The position numbers and the translations under genes were made by a program. The notes under the pieces were generated by a model. That model was not told the DNA's origin. It did not search any database and saw nothing but the letters and a program-made list of their open reading frames with translations. This document shows positions 8,518 to 18,572 of a DNA stretch of 64,000 nt, piece by piece. The number at the start of each line of letters is the position of its first letter. Position 1 is the stretch's first letter. The stretch comes from Alsobacter metallidurans (GTDB lineage: Bacteria; Pseudomonadota; Alphaproteobacteria; Rhizobiales; Beijerinckiaceae), in assembly GCF_014636935.1 (NCBI RefSeq), contig NZ_BMES01000002.1, positions 1,423,148-1,487,147 on the forward strand, in the 5' to 3' direction.

Positions 8518-11500
8518 ATGGCTATCCAACCCAAGGTCACCGACCCCACAGAGGCGGCGCTTTCGGCGATCGAGGAGGCGCTCAATCTCACGGGAACGAC
8601 GCCGTCCGGGAAGCCTCGGGAAGACAACGAGACCGCCGTCGCCGCCCCGCCGCCCGCCACCGACGAGGAGCCCATCGGCCCCAAGCTGCCGGCCGTGAAC
8701 GACGCCGAGATCTTCCCGGAAGTCAGGATCGAGAAGCCGCGCGACCGCGCCCGCCCGCAGCGCGACACGCTGGCCGACCAGCGTCGGCCCGAGCCCGGCC
8801 GCCCCGCCAATGACGACCGCCGCGCCGTCGGCGACATCCTGCAGGCCCTCCAGGTGCGCCCGTCCCGCGTTCCCCACGTTCTCGCCACTCTGGCGTCGCT
8901 GCTCTGGCTCGGCGTTTTCGCCGCCTTCGCGGCCGGCCGCTGGATGGCTCTCGGCGGCCCCGACCAGACCCTCGCCGAGCGGCTGCTGACGCCCGAGGCC
9001 GGCCTCGCGGCCTTTGCGGCGCTTGCGCCCATCATCATTTTCTTCGTGCTGGCCTCGCTGGCCGTGCGGGCGCAGGAGATGCGCCTCGTCGCCCGCTCGA
9101 TGACGCAGGTCGCCATCCGGCTGGCCGAGCCCGAAACCGTGACCTCAGAGGGCGTCGTCAGCCTGTCGCAGGCGATCCGCCGCGAGGTCGCCGCCATGGG
9201 CGACGGCATCGAGCGCGCCCTGGCCCGCGCCGGCGAACTGGAGACGCTGGTTCATTCCGAGATCGCCACGCTGGAGCGCGCCTATGGCGAGAACGAGATC
9301 CGCATCCGCTCGCTGATCGACGAACTCGTGGTGCAGCGCGAGGCGATTCTCTCCAACGCCGAGCGCGTCCGCACCTCCATCACGGGCTCGCACGACACGC
9401 TGCGCGAGGAGCTGAACGCGGCTGCGACGCGCATCTCGGAGTCCGTCGGCGAGGCCGGCGCCCGGGTGACGCAGTCCTTTGGCTCCAAGGCCGAGGAAAT
9501 CAGCGGCGTGCTGTCGCGCACCGGCGACCGCATGATTCATGAGATCGCCGAGAAGGGCGAGAACCTGATCACGCGTCTCGCGGCCACCACCGATGACGTC
9601 AATGGCCGCCTGACGCAGGCCACCACGGTGGTGACCGACACGCTCGGCGCCAAGGCGCGCGAGATCACCGACAATCTCACGGCCACGGGCGAGCAGCTCA
9701 CCACCCAGATCGCCGAGCGCGGCGCGCTCGTCTCGCAGGCGCTGGAGCAGACCAGCCAGATCCTCACGACCTCGCTCGCGGAAGGCTCCGAGAAGGTCAC
9801 GCGCGTGATCGCCGAGACCGGCTCCGGCGTGGCCGAGGCCATCGCGCAGCGCGCCATGGAGGTGAACGCAACCCTGAAGACCACCGGCGAGACGCTGGCG
9901 GCGGACCTGGGCGGCCGCGGCGACGAGGTCGCGCGGCGCATCGACGAGACCGGCGCGCGAATCGCCGACACCATCACGGCGCGTGGCGAGGACCTTGCCA
10001 CCCGCCTGTCGGCCACGGGCGAGCGCATCCACGAGAGCGTCACCGTTAATGGCAAGACGCTGGGCGAGGCCCTGGCCCAGACCGGCGAGCAGATCGCGAC
10101 CTTGATCGGCGAGCGCGTCGACTCCACCCGCACCGTGTTCGAGGAGACCGCCACCCGTTTGCAGGACGCCCTCGCGGCCCGCACGCAGGACAGCGAGCGC
10201 GCCTTCGTGACCAGCGCCGAAGCCGCCGTGCTGGCTCTCTCCACCCGCGCCGAAGCCGCCGAAGCGGCTTTCGCCACCCGCGCCGAGGCGATCGCCGAGA
10301 CGCTGGCGGCCCGCGCCGCCGAGGCGCAGGCCGGCATGGCGTCCAGCTCGGAGGCCGTGGCCCGCACCCTGGCGAGCCGCACCGCCGAGGCCGAGCGCGT
10401 CTTCGCCGAGAGCACCACGGAGCTCGCCCGCAACCTCTCGGAGCGCGTCGCCGCCGCCGAGGAGGCGCTGACCGGCAGCGCCGAGCGGCTTGGGGCCACC
10501 GTGACCGAGCGCACCGCCGCGGCCGAGCGGCTGCTGGCCGACAGCGCCGAGCGCATCAACGACGTCATCGCCCAGCGCCTGCTGTCCGCCGAGGAGCTGT
10601 TCACCACCAGCGCCGAGACGGTCGCCCGCACCATCGCGGACCGCACCGGCGAGGCCGAGCAGACCTTCGCGAACAGTGCGGAACACGTCACCCGCACATT
10701 TGGCGACCGGATCTCGGACGTCGACGGCCACCTGGCCGCCCGCGCCCGCGAAGTCGCCGAGATGCTGGCCGCCCGCACGGTGGAGACCCGCTCGGCCTTC
10801 GAGGCCGCCACCGAATCGGTGCTCGCCGCCCTCACGGCCCGCGCCGCCGAAACGCAGAATGCCTTCTCGGAGCACGGCGACGTCGTGCAGGCGCGCCTCG
10901 CCGCGATCGCCCGCGACGCCGTGATGGCGGTCGCCACCCAGAGCTCGCGCATCAACGACGCGCTGGTGCGCAACGCCGAGCAGATCGTCGCGACCATCGG
11001 CGAGCGCGGCGGCGAAGTGTCCCGCACCATGGCGAACACGCTCACGGCCTTTGAGGAGACCGTGATCATTCGCGGCGGCAACCTCAACGAGCGCCTCGCC
11101 GGCCAGCTGGCGGCGTTCGAGGAAACCGCGCAGCAGCGCAGCCAGCGCCTCGAGCAGACCCTCACCGACCGCATCGGCGCGTTCGAGGGCGTTCTCGGCC
11201 AGGCCACGGCGCGGTTGGACGAAGCCTTCACGGCGCATGCAGGCAACTTCGAGAACCGCGTCCAGAGCCGCACCGCGGCCCTGCAGGAGGCGCTCGACGG
11301 CGTCGTGGCGGGCTTCGAGGGCAAGGTGCTGGAGCGCGGCGACACGCTCGCGACCACGCTGGTCGGCCGTCTCGATCACTTCGAGGAGAAGGTTCTGGGA
11401 CGCGGCGGCGATCTGGTCGAGCGCATCGGCTCCGACACGCAGGCCTTCACCAACGCCGTGGAAGCCCGGCTCGCCCAGGTGGAGACCATCTTCGGCAAGC

Positions 11501-14316
11501 AGGGCGAGGTTCTGGCCGGCCGCGTCGCGGCGCGCGCCGAGCAGGCCGCCCGCGATCTGGAGAAGCAGATCGCCGACTACGAGGTCAAGACGGCCGCCTC
11601 CGGCGTCAACGTCGCCCGTACGCTGGACAGCATCTTCGTGCGCATCGACCAGGGGCTCGACGCCCGCGCCAAGTCGCTGAGCGAGACGCTGGCGACGCGC
11701 ACGCTGGAGATCGCCCAGCTGCTGGGCAACGGCGGCAAGGAGATCACCCGCGCGCTCGACATGCGCGTCGAGACGGTGGAGACCGCAATCGCCAACCGCA
11801 CGGACGTGCTGGCCCAGACGCTCTCGGCCAAGGCCGAACTCGTCAACGCCACGCTCGGCGCCCAGGCGAGCGCCATTGCGGCCACGCTGGACGGACGCGT
11901 CGCGCGCTTCGAGGAGCGGGTCGTCAATCGCCTCGACAGCGTCAGCGCCCTCCTGGACGAGCGCGCCCGGTTGTTCGGCGAAACGCTCACGAGCGGGGCG
12001 TCGTCCGTCACGGCGGCCCTGGGGCAGCGCACCGAGGAGCTCACCAGCCTCTTCGAGAACTCGACCCGCCAGCTCGACACCATCCTGTCCACCGGCGCGG
12101 AAGCCGTCACGGCTGCGCTCGGCGGCCGGACGGACGCCATTGTCGACATGGTGAGCGGCGCCGCGCGCTCCATCGACCAGGCCTTGACCACGGGCGTGCA
12201 GGCCATCGAGCGCGCCGTCGAAGGCCGCTCGGACGAGATCGCCAATGCGATCATCGCGTCCAGCAGCAAGCTCGAGGAGGTGCTCTCCACCGGCTCGCAG
12301 GGCGTCACGGGAGCGTTCGGGGACCGCATCGGCGAAATCGAGGCCCTGCTCGGACCCGACGGCGTCGCGAGCACCCGGCTGGCCAAGGTCGGCGACGACA
12401 CGACCCGGCAGATCGCCAAGGTTGGCGAGGACACCACCAAGCAGATCGCCCATATCGGCGACGCCGTGCTGCGCGCCCTGGAGGGCCGCGGCTCGGAAAT
12501 GATCAACGCCCTGCGCGAACGCAGCGACACGCTGGCCGAAGTGCTCCAGTCCTCGGCCGCCAGCCTGCAGCAGGTCATGGACGAAGGCGCCGCCCGCTCG
12601 GTCGGGCAGCTCACCGCCACCAACGACCGGCTCAAGGCCGAGATCAACGACAGCCTCGAAAAGCTCGCCCACACCAACGCCCTGCTGGAGCAGGCGATCA
12701 GCGGCGTCGGCCAGAACCTCGGCAGCCTCGATCAGGATCTCGGCGCCCGCATGGTGGCGCTGCGCGACACCCTGCACGCCATCACGAGCGAGACGAGCGC
12801 CGTGTCCGATCGCGCTGCCGAGCAGGTGGAAGCCCTGCGCGGCCTCTCGACCGGCGCGCTGCGCGACGCCGCCGGCCTGTTCGAGCGGCTGGACCAGCAG
12901 GGCCGCTCGGTGGCGGCCTCCAGCCAGGAGCACGCCCGCGCGCTGGCGAGCGTCGCCGCCATGCTGGAGCAGGTCGAGAGCCGCGTCGGGTCCGCCCTGG
13001 AGGAGCGCCGCGCCGGCCTCGATGCCGCCCTGTCGGCGATCACGTCGCGGACGGACGACATCGAGTACGTCACCCGCACCTTCAAGGCGCTGGTGGAAGA
13101 CAGCCTCACATCCGCCGAGGAGCGCGCGCGCCAGATCGGTCAGGTGTTGAACGAGACGACTCAGTCGGCAAGCCAGGCTATCGGCGAGCAGTACGAAACG
13201 ATCCGCATGGCCACCAGCAAGGAGCGCGAGCGCACCACGGCGGCGTTGCGCGCCGCCTACGAGCAGGTGATGGGCGAAATCGGCTCGGCGCTCACCGCCG
13301 CCACGGACCGGTTCCGCGAGGCCGCGAACGAGATGCGCCACCTTGGCTCGTCCGTGCAGCAGCAGCTGGAATCGACCCGCGAGGAGGTTCGCCGCGGCGT
13401 GCTGGAGCTGCCGAAGGAAACGCAGGAATCCGCCGCCGCCATGCGCCGCGTCGTCACCGACCAGATCCGCGCCCTGAACGAGCTCACCGCCCTGGTGGCC
13501 CGCTCCGACCGCGGCATGGACGTGTCGCGTCCGCAGGAGCGCGCCGCCGAGGAAGCCCCGCGCCGGGCCTCCGCCTCTGCGGCCGCGAGCGACGTCGGCC
13601 TGCCGGTGCGCGCCCCCGAGCAGCCCCGTCGCGCCCCCGAGCCGCCCGCCGCGGCCGCGCGCCCGAGCGTGCTCGTCACCCCGCCGCCGCGCCGTGAGGA
13701 GCCGCGTCGCGAAGAAGGTCGTCGCGAGGAGCCCCGCCGCGAGGAGGCTCGTCGTGAAGAGCCGGCCCCGCAGCAGCGGCCCGCCGCGCCGGCGCCGTCG
13801 CGCCAGCCTGAGCTTCCGCGCGAGGCCCTGTCGGGTCGCGCCAGCGGCGGCTGGCTGTCGGAGCTGCTGGCCCGGGCGTCCGTCGAGGACGACGCGCCCG
13901 CGCCCCGCAAGCCCGAGCTGCGCGCCTCCATCCCGCCGGAGCGCGAGCGCGCGCCGGCCGCCAAGGCCAGCAGCGCGGCCGACTCGCTGGGGTCGTTGTC
14001 CACCGATATCGCCCGCATGATCGACCATGACGAGGCGGTGGAGCTCTGGGCCCGCTACACGGCCGGCGAGCACGACGTGTTCAGCCGCCGCATCTACACG
14101 CCGCAGGGCCAGGAGCGTTTCGACGAATTCCGCCGCCGCTACCGCCGCGACCCGGAGTTCCGCGACACCGTGAACGCCTATGTGCAGAAGTTCGAGGAGC
14201 TGCTCGGCGAAGTCGCGCCTGGCGACCGCAATTCGACCCTGACGCGTTCGATCCTCACCTCGGACGAGGGCAAGGTCTACACGATCCTGGCCCACGCCTC
14301 GGGCAAGTTCGACTGA
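8518..14316 (+). CDS. gpr: Giant membrane-anchored coiled-coil protein, growth pole ring (GPR)-like
   Basis: A 1,932-residue protein. Residues 1-118 are polar. Two membrane helices follow at about 121-140 and 163-184. Then about 1,500 residues of degenerate apolipoprotein-like helical repeats rich in Ala, Glu, Thr and Arg recur as RxxEAxxxFxxxA or LxxTGExI units. A charged low-complexity segment with repeated RREE lies near 1726-1750. A conserved globular C-terminus of about 100 residues (HDEAVELWARYTAGEHD onward) ends the protein. This layout and size match the GPR protein that forms a ring at the growth pole of Agrobacterium. By analogy it would organise polar growth at the inner membrane; that is inferred from architecture. 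The ATG at 8518 follows CGAGG. A terminator follows at 14341. Confidence 0.7.
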   Translation: MAIQPKVTDPTEAALSAIEEALNLTGTTPSGKPREDNETAVAAPPPATDEEPIGPKLPAVNDAEIFPEVRIEKPRDRARPQRDTLADQRRPEPGRPANDDRRAVGDILQALQVRPSRVPHVLATLASLLWLGVFAAFAAGRWMALGGPDQTLAERLLTPEAGLAAFAALAPIIIFFVLASLAVRAQEMRLVARSMTQVAIRLAEPETVTSEGVVSLSQAIRREVAAMGDGIERALARAGELETLVHSEIATLERAYGENEIRIRSLIDELVVQREAILSNAERVRTSITGSHDTLREELNAAATRISESVGEAGARVTQSFGSKAEEISGVLSRTGDRMIHEIAEKGENLITRLAATTDDVNGRLTQATTVVTDTLGAKAREITDNLTATGEQLTTQIAERGALVSQALEQTSQILTTSLAEGSEKVTRVIAETGSGVAEAIAQRAMEVNATLKTTGETLAADLGGRGDEVARRIDETGARIADTITARGEDLATRLSATGERIHESVTVNGKTLGEALAQTGEQIATLIGERVDSTRTVFEETATRLQDALAARTQDSERAFVTSAEAAVLALSTRAEAAEAAFATRAEAIAETLAARAAEAQAGMASSSEAVARTLASRTAEAERVFAESTTELARNLSERVAAAEEALTGSAERLGATVTERTAAAERLLADSAERINDVIAQRLLSAEELFTTSAETVARTIADRTGEAEQTFANSAEHVTRTFGDRISDVDGHLAARAREVAEMLAARTVETRSAFEAATESVLAALTARAAETQNAFSEHGDVVQARLAAIARDAVMAVATQSSRINDALVRNAEQIVATIGERGGEVSRTMANTLTAFEETVIIRGGNLNERLAGQLAAFEETAQQRSQRLEQTLTDRIGAFEGVLGQATARLDEAFTAHAGNFENRVQSRTAALQEALDGVVAGFEGKVLERGDTLATTLVGRLDHFEEKVLGRGGDLVERIGSDTQAFTNAVEARLAQVETIFGKQGEVLAGRVAARAEQAARDLEKQIADYEVKTAASGVNVARTLDSIFVRIDQGLDARAKSLSETLATRTLEIAQLLGNGGKEITRALDMRVETVETAIANRTDVLAQTLSAKAELVNATLGAQASAIAATLDGRVARFEERVVNRLDSVSALLDERARLFGETLTSGASSVTAALGQRTEELTSLFENSTRQLDTILSTGAEAVTAALGGRTDAIVDMVSGAARSIDQALTTGVQAIERAVEGRSDEIANAIIASSSKLEEVLSTGSQGVTGAFGDRIGEIEALLGPDGVASTRLAKVGDDTTRQIAKVGEDTTKQIAHIGDAVLRALEGRGSEMINALRERSDTLAEVLQSSAASLQQVMDEGAARSVGQLTATNDRLKAEINDSLEKLAHTNALLEQAISGVGQNLGSLDQDLGARMVALRDTLHAITSETSAVSDRAAEQVEALRGLSTGALRDAAGLFERLDQQGRSVAASSQEHARALASVAAMLEQVESRVGSALEERRAGLDAALSAITSRTDDIEYVTRTFKALVEDSLTSAEERARQIGQVLNETTQSASQAIGEQYETIRMATSKERERTTAALRAAYEQVMGEIGSALTAATDRFREAANEMRHLGSSVQQQLESTREEVRRGVLELPKETQESAAAMRRVVTDQIRALNELTALVARSDRGMDVSRPQERAAEEAPRRASASAAASDVGLPVRAPEQPRRAPEPPAAAARPSVLVTPPPRREEPRREEGRREEPRREEARREEPAPQQRPAAPAPSRQPELPREALSGRASGGWLSELLARASVEDDAPAPRKPELRASIPPERERAPAAKASSAADSLGSLSTDIARMIDHDEAVELWARYTAGEHDVFSRRIYTPQGQERFDEFRRRYRRDPEFRDTVNAYVQKFEELLGEVAPGDRNSTLTRSILTSDEGKVYTILAHASGKFD

Positions 14317-14340
14317 CCTGCGGCGTAGTCACCTAATCAA

Positions 14341-14369
14341 AAGGCCCGGGAGCGATCCCGGGCCTTTTT
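14341..14369 (+). terminator. Rho-independent terminator of the GPR-like gene
   Basis: A 10-bp GC-rich stem AAGGCCCGGG with a 6-base loop, followed by a T run, 25 bases after the stop codon. Confidence 0.9.
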
Positions 14370-14391
14370 CGCTTTAGGGCGCCCGACTCTC

Positions 14392-14496
14392 CGTCATCCC
14401 CGGCGGCGGCGCAGCGCCGGGAAGGGGATCCAGGGGTGAGCGCCTTTGTCCTGGATCCACTTCCCGGCCTGCTCCGCAGGTCGCCGGGGATGACGG
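14392..14496. repeat. Intergenic inverted repeat, 'cgtcatccccgg' type
   Basis: The arms 'ccgtcatccccggcgg' and 'gtcgccggggatgacgg' bracket an inner inverted pair GGATCCAG/CTGGATCC. It belongs to the dispersed intergenic repeats also seen at 3162 and 26051. Confidence 0.65.
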
Positions 14497-14529
14497 CGGA
14501 GGTGTTGGGATCCCCGGGCCACCCTCCCG

Positions 14530-14609
14530 TCATTGCGAGCGCAGCGAAGCGATCCAGTCTGACGCCGAACAATCAGGCTGGATTGCCTCGCCTCCGGCTC
14601 GCAATGATG
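14530..14609. repeat. Intergenic inverted repeat, 'cattgcgagc' type
   Basis: The arms 'cattgcgagcgcagcgaagc' and 'ctccggctcgcaatg' flank GATCCAG and CTGGATT inner arms. The right arm is almost the same as the partial unit at 117-155. Confidence 0.65.
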
Positions 14610-14628
14610 GCGCGGAGAGTTGGCGCCC

Positions 14629-15279
14629 TCAGCGCGCCCAGCGGACCACGTCGGCGAAGACGCGGCTGGCGGCCTGGTCGAGCGCGAGGGCGGCGGTTTT
14701 GCCGGAGATGTCGCTGAGCGGAACCGCGCCCTTGAACACGCGCGAGGCCGTGATCTTGCCCGAGGCGTTGTTCACGATCTTCACCGAGAGCTCCACGGTC
14801 GCCTGCGCGCCGCCGTTCACGCTCACGCCGAAGAAGCGGATGTCGGTTTGCACGATCGAGTCCGGGTTCACGCCGACGCCGGCGCGCGCCACCGCCCTGC
14901 CCTGGTTCTCGAAGGCCTGCACGAGCCGGTTCTGGAGCAGCCGCGGCAGTCGGTCGGACCACTGTACGCCCCCGACCGACGACACCGAGCCATCAGCCGA
15001 CCGGACCACGATGCGGTCGGATTCGAGCGGCTGCAGGGCTGTGGGCTCCGCCACCACGAGCTGGCTGCGTCCCGGGCTTTGGCGCGCGGCGCCGATCGGC
15101 GCAGTCAGGTCATAGACCTCGGAGGGCGTCGAACTGCTGCACCCCGCGAGCGCGAGCGCGACGACGGCCGCGGCAAGCGCCGGCCGGAACGATGGGGCCG
15201 AACGCAACCGGGCCGAAGCGGCGTGGAAGGGGAACGCGGGCATGGCGGGGGATGGCCTCGAGAAAGTGGGGGTCGACAC
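14629..15279 (-). CDS. ABC-type transport auxiliary lipoprotein (Mla/Pqi-type)
   Basis: A 216-residue lipoprotein of the ABC_trans_aux family. A hydrophobic stretch ends in the lipobox LAGC (Cys at about residue 47), followed by SSSTPSEVYDLTAP, the usual start of this family. It is expected in the periplasm, anchored to the outer membrane, where it would help hand lipids between the MCE protein and the outer membrane. It is the last gene of the operon; its GTG overlaps the stop of mlaD by one base (TAGTG), which suggests translational coupling. An ATG at 15243 would shorten the N-terminus to a more normal signal peptide. Confidence 0.85.
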   Translation of the reverse strand: MSTPTFSRPSPAMPAFPFHAASARLRSAPSFRPALAAAVVALALAGCSSSTPSEVYDLTAPIGAARQSPGRSQLVVAEPTALQPLESDRIVVRSADGSVSSVGGVQWSDRLPRLLQNRLVQAFENQGRAVARAGVGVNPDSIVQTDIRFFGVSVNGGAQATVELSVKIVNNASGKITASRVFKGAVPLSDISGKTAALALDQAASRVFADVVRWAR

Positions 15280-16592
15280 TAACGGCCCCGATATTCGGGA
15301 AGGGACGGCTTGCCGCCGAACAGCAGCTGCTGGGGGTTCTGCTGCAGGCTGCGCAGGGTGCGGTTGAGCTCGCCGAGCGCCTGCTTGCCGTCGGAGGCCA
15401 GCGACTGGTAGTCGCGCAGCGCCGGCCCGGTCACGCGGTTGATGCCGGCCGTGATCTCGGAGGTCCGCTTGTCGAGGTTGTCGGCGAGCACGCGCACGGA
15501 CTTCGCCATGTCGCCAATGCTGCCCAGCGCCGCCTTGGTGTCGTCGGAGCCCAGGAACGTGCGAACGCTGGCCAGCACGCTGTCGACCTGGTCGGCGGCG
15601 CGGTTCAGCTTGGCGGTGAGTTCGCCGGCGTTCTTGATCACGTCGTCGACACGCTCGCTGTTGTTGCCGAGCGCGGCCGTGAACTTCTCGACGTTGTCGA
15701 CCGAGCGCTGGATCTTGTCCGCGTCCACGGCCCGCAGGGTGCGGCCGGCGTCCGCCAGCACGCCGTCCAGCTTCACGGACGTATCGTTCAGCCGGCCGGC
15801 TAGCGTCGAGGCGTCGCGGATAAAGGCCGCGATGCGCTCCTTCTCGCCCGCGACGGAGCTCGTGATCTGCTGCAGGTTGGCGACGACCTTGTTGACGTCC
15901 TCCGGGTTCACGGCCTTGACGACATTGTCCACCGTCTCGGTGAGCTTCTGCAGGTCCACCGACAGCGAGGCGATCTTGTCGGCCGCGTTGCCGGTGGAGG
16001 ACAGGAACTTGTTCACGCCCTCGGAATTCGAAGCCAGCGCGCCCGAGAAGGTCTCGATGTTGCGCACCGTGGCGCTGATGGAGCCCTGGTTGTCGGCCAG
16101 GATCTGGTCGGCGCGCCCCAGCACGTCGTCGGCCTTCTTGGCCAGCCGCTGGGCGCTTTCGAGCAGGTCCTGGAAATCGGAGCGGTCGGCGTTGATGGCC
16201 GGCGGCTCGGCGCCGTTCTGAACCAGCTTGGCGCTGTCGGGGCCGCCGCCCGAGAGCTGGATGGAGGCGACGCCGGTGAGGCCCTGGAACTCCAGCCGCG
16301 CCTTGGTGTCCACGTTCATGGGCGTGGCGGCGTCGATCTCGATCCGGGCGATCACCTTGCTGGGATCATTGGGCGCGAGCTGGATGGAATTCACTTCGCC
16401 GACGCGCAGGCCGTTATAGAGAACCTGGGCGCCGCGCGAGAGGCCGGACACCGATCCGTTGAACACGATCCGGTAGGTCGCCAGCTTGGCGCCCGCATCC
16501 TTGCCCGAAAACCAGAACACGAAACCGAACGCCGCGGTGAGAACCGCCAGCGTGAACAGCCCGATGAGCGCGTAGTTCGCGCGGGTCTCCAT
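15279..16592 (-). CDS. mlaD: MCE/MlaD-family lipid-binding protein
   Basis: A 437-residue protein with one N-terminal membrane helix (about residues 8-28) and an MCE domain starting YRIVFNGSVSGLSRGAQVLYNG, with the conserved GLTGVASIQL later. The remaining 300 residues are a long helical region, as in MlaD/PqiB-like proteins that build a periplasmic channel. It is the substrate-binding component of a phospholipid ABC transporter anchored in the inner membrane. It is the third gene of the operon, 4 bases after mlaF. Confidence 0.92.
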   Translation of the reverse strand: METRANYALIGLFTLAVLTAAFGFVFWFSGKDAGAKLATYRIVFNGSVSGLSRGAQVLYNGLRVGEVNSIQLAPNDPSKVIARIEIDAATPMNVDTKARLEFQGLTGVASIQLSGGGPDSAKLVQNGAEPPAINADRSDFQDLLESAQRLAKKADDVLGRADQILADNQGSISATVRNIETFSGALASNSEGVNKFLSSTGNAADKIASLSVDLQKLTETVDNVVKAVNPEDVNKVVANLQQITSSVAGEKERIAAFIRDASTLAGRLNDTSVKLDGVLADAGRTLRAVDADKIQRSVDNVEKFTAALGNNSERVDDVIKNAGELTAKLNRAADQVDSVLASVRTFLGSDDTKAALGSIGDMAKSVRVLADNLDKRTSEITAGINRVTGPALRDYQSLASDGKQALGELNRTLRSLQQNPQQLLFGGKPSLPEYRGR

Positions 16593-16596
16593 GCCG

Positions 16597-17436
16597 TTAC
16601 CTTCCTGCCGCGGCTTCGCCCGTCATGTGACGGGCGCGCTCACCATGAAAATAGGACCGCAACCACGGATGGTCCGACTTCAGCATCGTCTCGATGGGCC
16701 CCGCGGCGATCACCTTTCCGTCGCCGAGCGCCGCGATGCGGTCACACGCCGAATACAGGCTGCCGAGGTCGTGCGTTACCATGAAGACGGTGAGTCCCAA
16801 AGTCTTCTGCAAGGTCGAGATCAGTTCGTCGAAGTCTTGCGCGCCGATCGGGTCCAGGCCGGACGTCGGCTCGTCCAGGAACACGATTTCGGGATCCAGC
16901 GACAACGCGCGGGCGAGCGCCACTCTCTTGATCATGCCGCCCGACAATTCGGACGGGAACCGGTCCGCGACTTCGGGCTTAAGGCCGACGAGCTCCAGCT
17001 TCAGCAGCGCGAGCTCGTCCATGAGCTCGTCCGAGAGCTTGAGGTGCTCCCGCATCGGCACCTGAACGTTCTGGCGCACCGACAGCGACGAAAACAGCGC
17101 GCCCTGCTGGAACAGCACGCCCCAGCGCCGCTCCATGGCCTTGCGGCCCGGCCCGTCCAGTTCGTCGACGTTTTGGCCAAACACCTCGATGGTGCCGCGC
17201 CGCTTCGGCACGAGCCCCAGGATCGTGCGCGTGAGCACGGACTTGCCGGTGCCGGACGCGCCCACGAAGCCCAGGATCTCGCCGCGATATACGTCGAGGT
17301 CGAGGCCGTTCATGATCAGCTTGTCGCCGAAGCCGACCACGAGGTCGCGCACCGAGATGATCACCTCACGCTCCGCGTCCGCGCCATTGGCGCGTCCGTC
17401 GGGCTGGGCGCTGGGGGGAAGGACGTCGGTGGCCAT
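16597..17436 (-). CDS. mlaF: Mla-type lipid ABC transporter, ATP-binding protein
   Basis: A 279-residue ABC ATPase with Walker A GASGTGKS, signature LSGGMIKR, Walker B IVFLDEPTSGLDP and switch His in VTHD. The sequence after Walker A (VLTRTILGLVPKRRGTIEVFG) is characteristic of MlaF/TTG2A proteins. I chose the ATG at 17436 because it lies two bases after the permease stop codon. It powers lipid transfer with the MlaE-type permease. Confidence 0.93.
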   Translation of the reverse strand: MATDVLPPSAQPDGRANGADAEREVIISVRDLVVGFGDKLIMNGLDLDVYRGEILGFVGASGTGKSVLTRTILGLVPKRRGTIEVFGQNVDELDGPGRKAMERRWGVLFQQGALFSSLSVRQNVQVPMREHLKLSDELMDELALLKLELVGLKPEVADRFPSELSGGMIKRVALARALSLDPEIVFLDEPTSGLDPIGAQDFDELISTLQKTLGLTVFMVTHDLGSLYSACDRIAALGDGKVIAAGPIETMLKSDHPWLRSYFHGERARHMTGEAAAGR

Positions 17437-17438
17437 GT

Positions 17439-18572
17439 TCAATATTTGATGGACGCGAAGAACATGGCGAAAAGACCGTCGACCACGATCACCATGAAGA
17501 TGGATTTCACCACCGAGGACGTGACCTGGCGCCCCAGCGATTCGGCCGAGCCCTTCACGGCGAGGCCCTCGATACACGCGATGATGCCGATCACCAGCGC
17601 CATGAAGGGCGCCTTGATGATGCCCACCATGAAGGTGTTGAACGCGATGGCGGAGCGCAGCCGGCCGAGGAACACCTCCTGGCTGATGTTGCCATAGAGC
17701 CAGGCGACGACGCCGCCTCCGAACAGGCCCGCGATGTTGGCCAGGAAGGTGAGCAGCGGCAGCGCCAGCATCAGAGCGAGGATCCGCGGAACGACCAGCA
17801 CCTCGATGGGGTCGAGCCCCATCACCCGCAGGGCGTCGATCTCCTCGCGCATCTTCATGGAGCCGATCTCGGCCGTGAAGGCCGAGCCCGAGCGGCCCGC
17901 GATCATGATGGAGGTGAGCAGCACGCCCAGCTCGCGCAAGGTCAGGATGCCGGTGAGGTCCACCACGAAAGGCGTCGCGCCGAACTTGCTGAGCTGGAAA
18001 ATGCCCTGCTGCGCCACGATGCAGCCGACCAGAAACGAGATCAGCGTGATGATCGGAACGCTGCGGAAGCCCACCGCCTCCAGGTGGAACACCACCGAGG
18101 TGATGCGGAACCGCGCCGGGTGGACGATCATCCGGCCCATCGCGGCCACGAGCGAGCCCAGGAAGCTGACGCCCCCCACCACGTCGCGCCCGGCGCCGCA
18201 CACCGTGGAGCCCACATCCGACAGGATGTCGACCACGGCCGAGCCCCGCGCAACCGTTTTCTGCCCGAAGTCGTGATAAGCGACCTCCTGCAGGAGAATG
18301 CGCTTGGGCTCGTCCAGCCCGACGAAGCCGGCCTGCTGGCCGCCCGCCTCGAACGACGCCCGGGCCCGGTCCAGCACCCAGGCGCCGAGCGTGTCCAGCC
18401 GTTCAACGGCCGAGAGATCGAGCAGCACGCGCTGGGCGCCCTCCGCCTCGCTCGCGAGCTTGCCGGCCTCCTCCTCCACGGCGGCGGCCTGCTCGGACGT
18501 CCAGCGTCCGATGAAACGCAGCCGCGCTTCCGCGCCGTTGCGTTCCACCACCACGTTTGCGAGAGGATCCAT
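17439..18572 (-). CDS. mlaE: MlaE-family permease with N-terminal STAS domain
   Basis: A 377-residue inner membrane permease. Residues 1-110 form a STAS-like domain (DLSAVERLDTLGAWVLDRA), a fusion seen in many alphaproteobacterial MlaE homologues where MlaB is not separate. The rest has five or six membrane segments and the conserved MlaE signature FTAEIGSMKMREEIDALRVMG. It is the first gene of the operon mlaE-mlaF-mlaD-lipoprotein, which should move phospholipids between the membranes. No clear promoter motif is seen in 18573-18770. Confidence 0.93.
   Translation of the reverse strand: MDPLANVVVERNGAEARLRFIGRWTSEQAAAVEEEAGKLASEAEGAQRVLLDLSAVERLDTLGAWVLDRARASFEAGGQQAGFVGLDEPKRILLQEVAYHDFGQKTVARGSAVVDILSDVGSTVCGAGRDVVGGVSFLGSLVAAMGRMIVHPARFRITSVVFHLEAVGFRSVPIITLISFLVGCIVAQQGIFQLSKFGATPFVVDLTGILTLRELGVLLTSIMIAGRSGSAFTAEIGSMKMREEIDALRVMGLDPIEVLVVPRILALMLALPLLTFLANIAGLFGGGVVAWLYGNISQEVFLGRLRSAIAFNTFMVGIIKAPFMALVIGIIACIEGLAVKGSAESLGRQVTSSVVKSIFMVIVVDGLFAMFFASIKY

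Noticed and set aside
9145-14295. A 1,716-codon open frame on the minus strand
   Set aside because: It is the shadow of the GPR-like gene. GC-rich third positions and repeat composition keep the antisense frame open. Its translation is Gly/Arg/Leu/Ala-biased without any recognisable domain.
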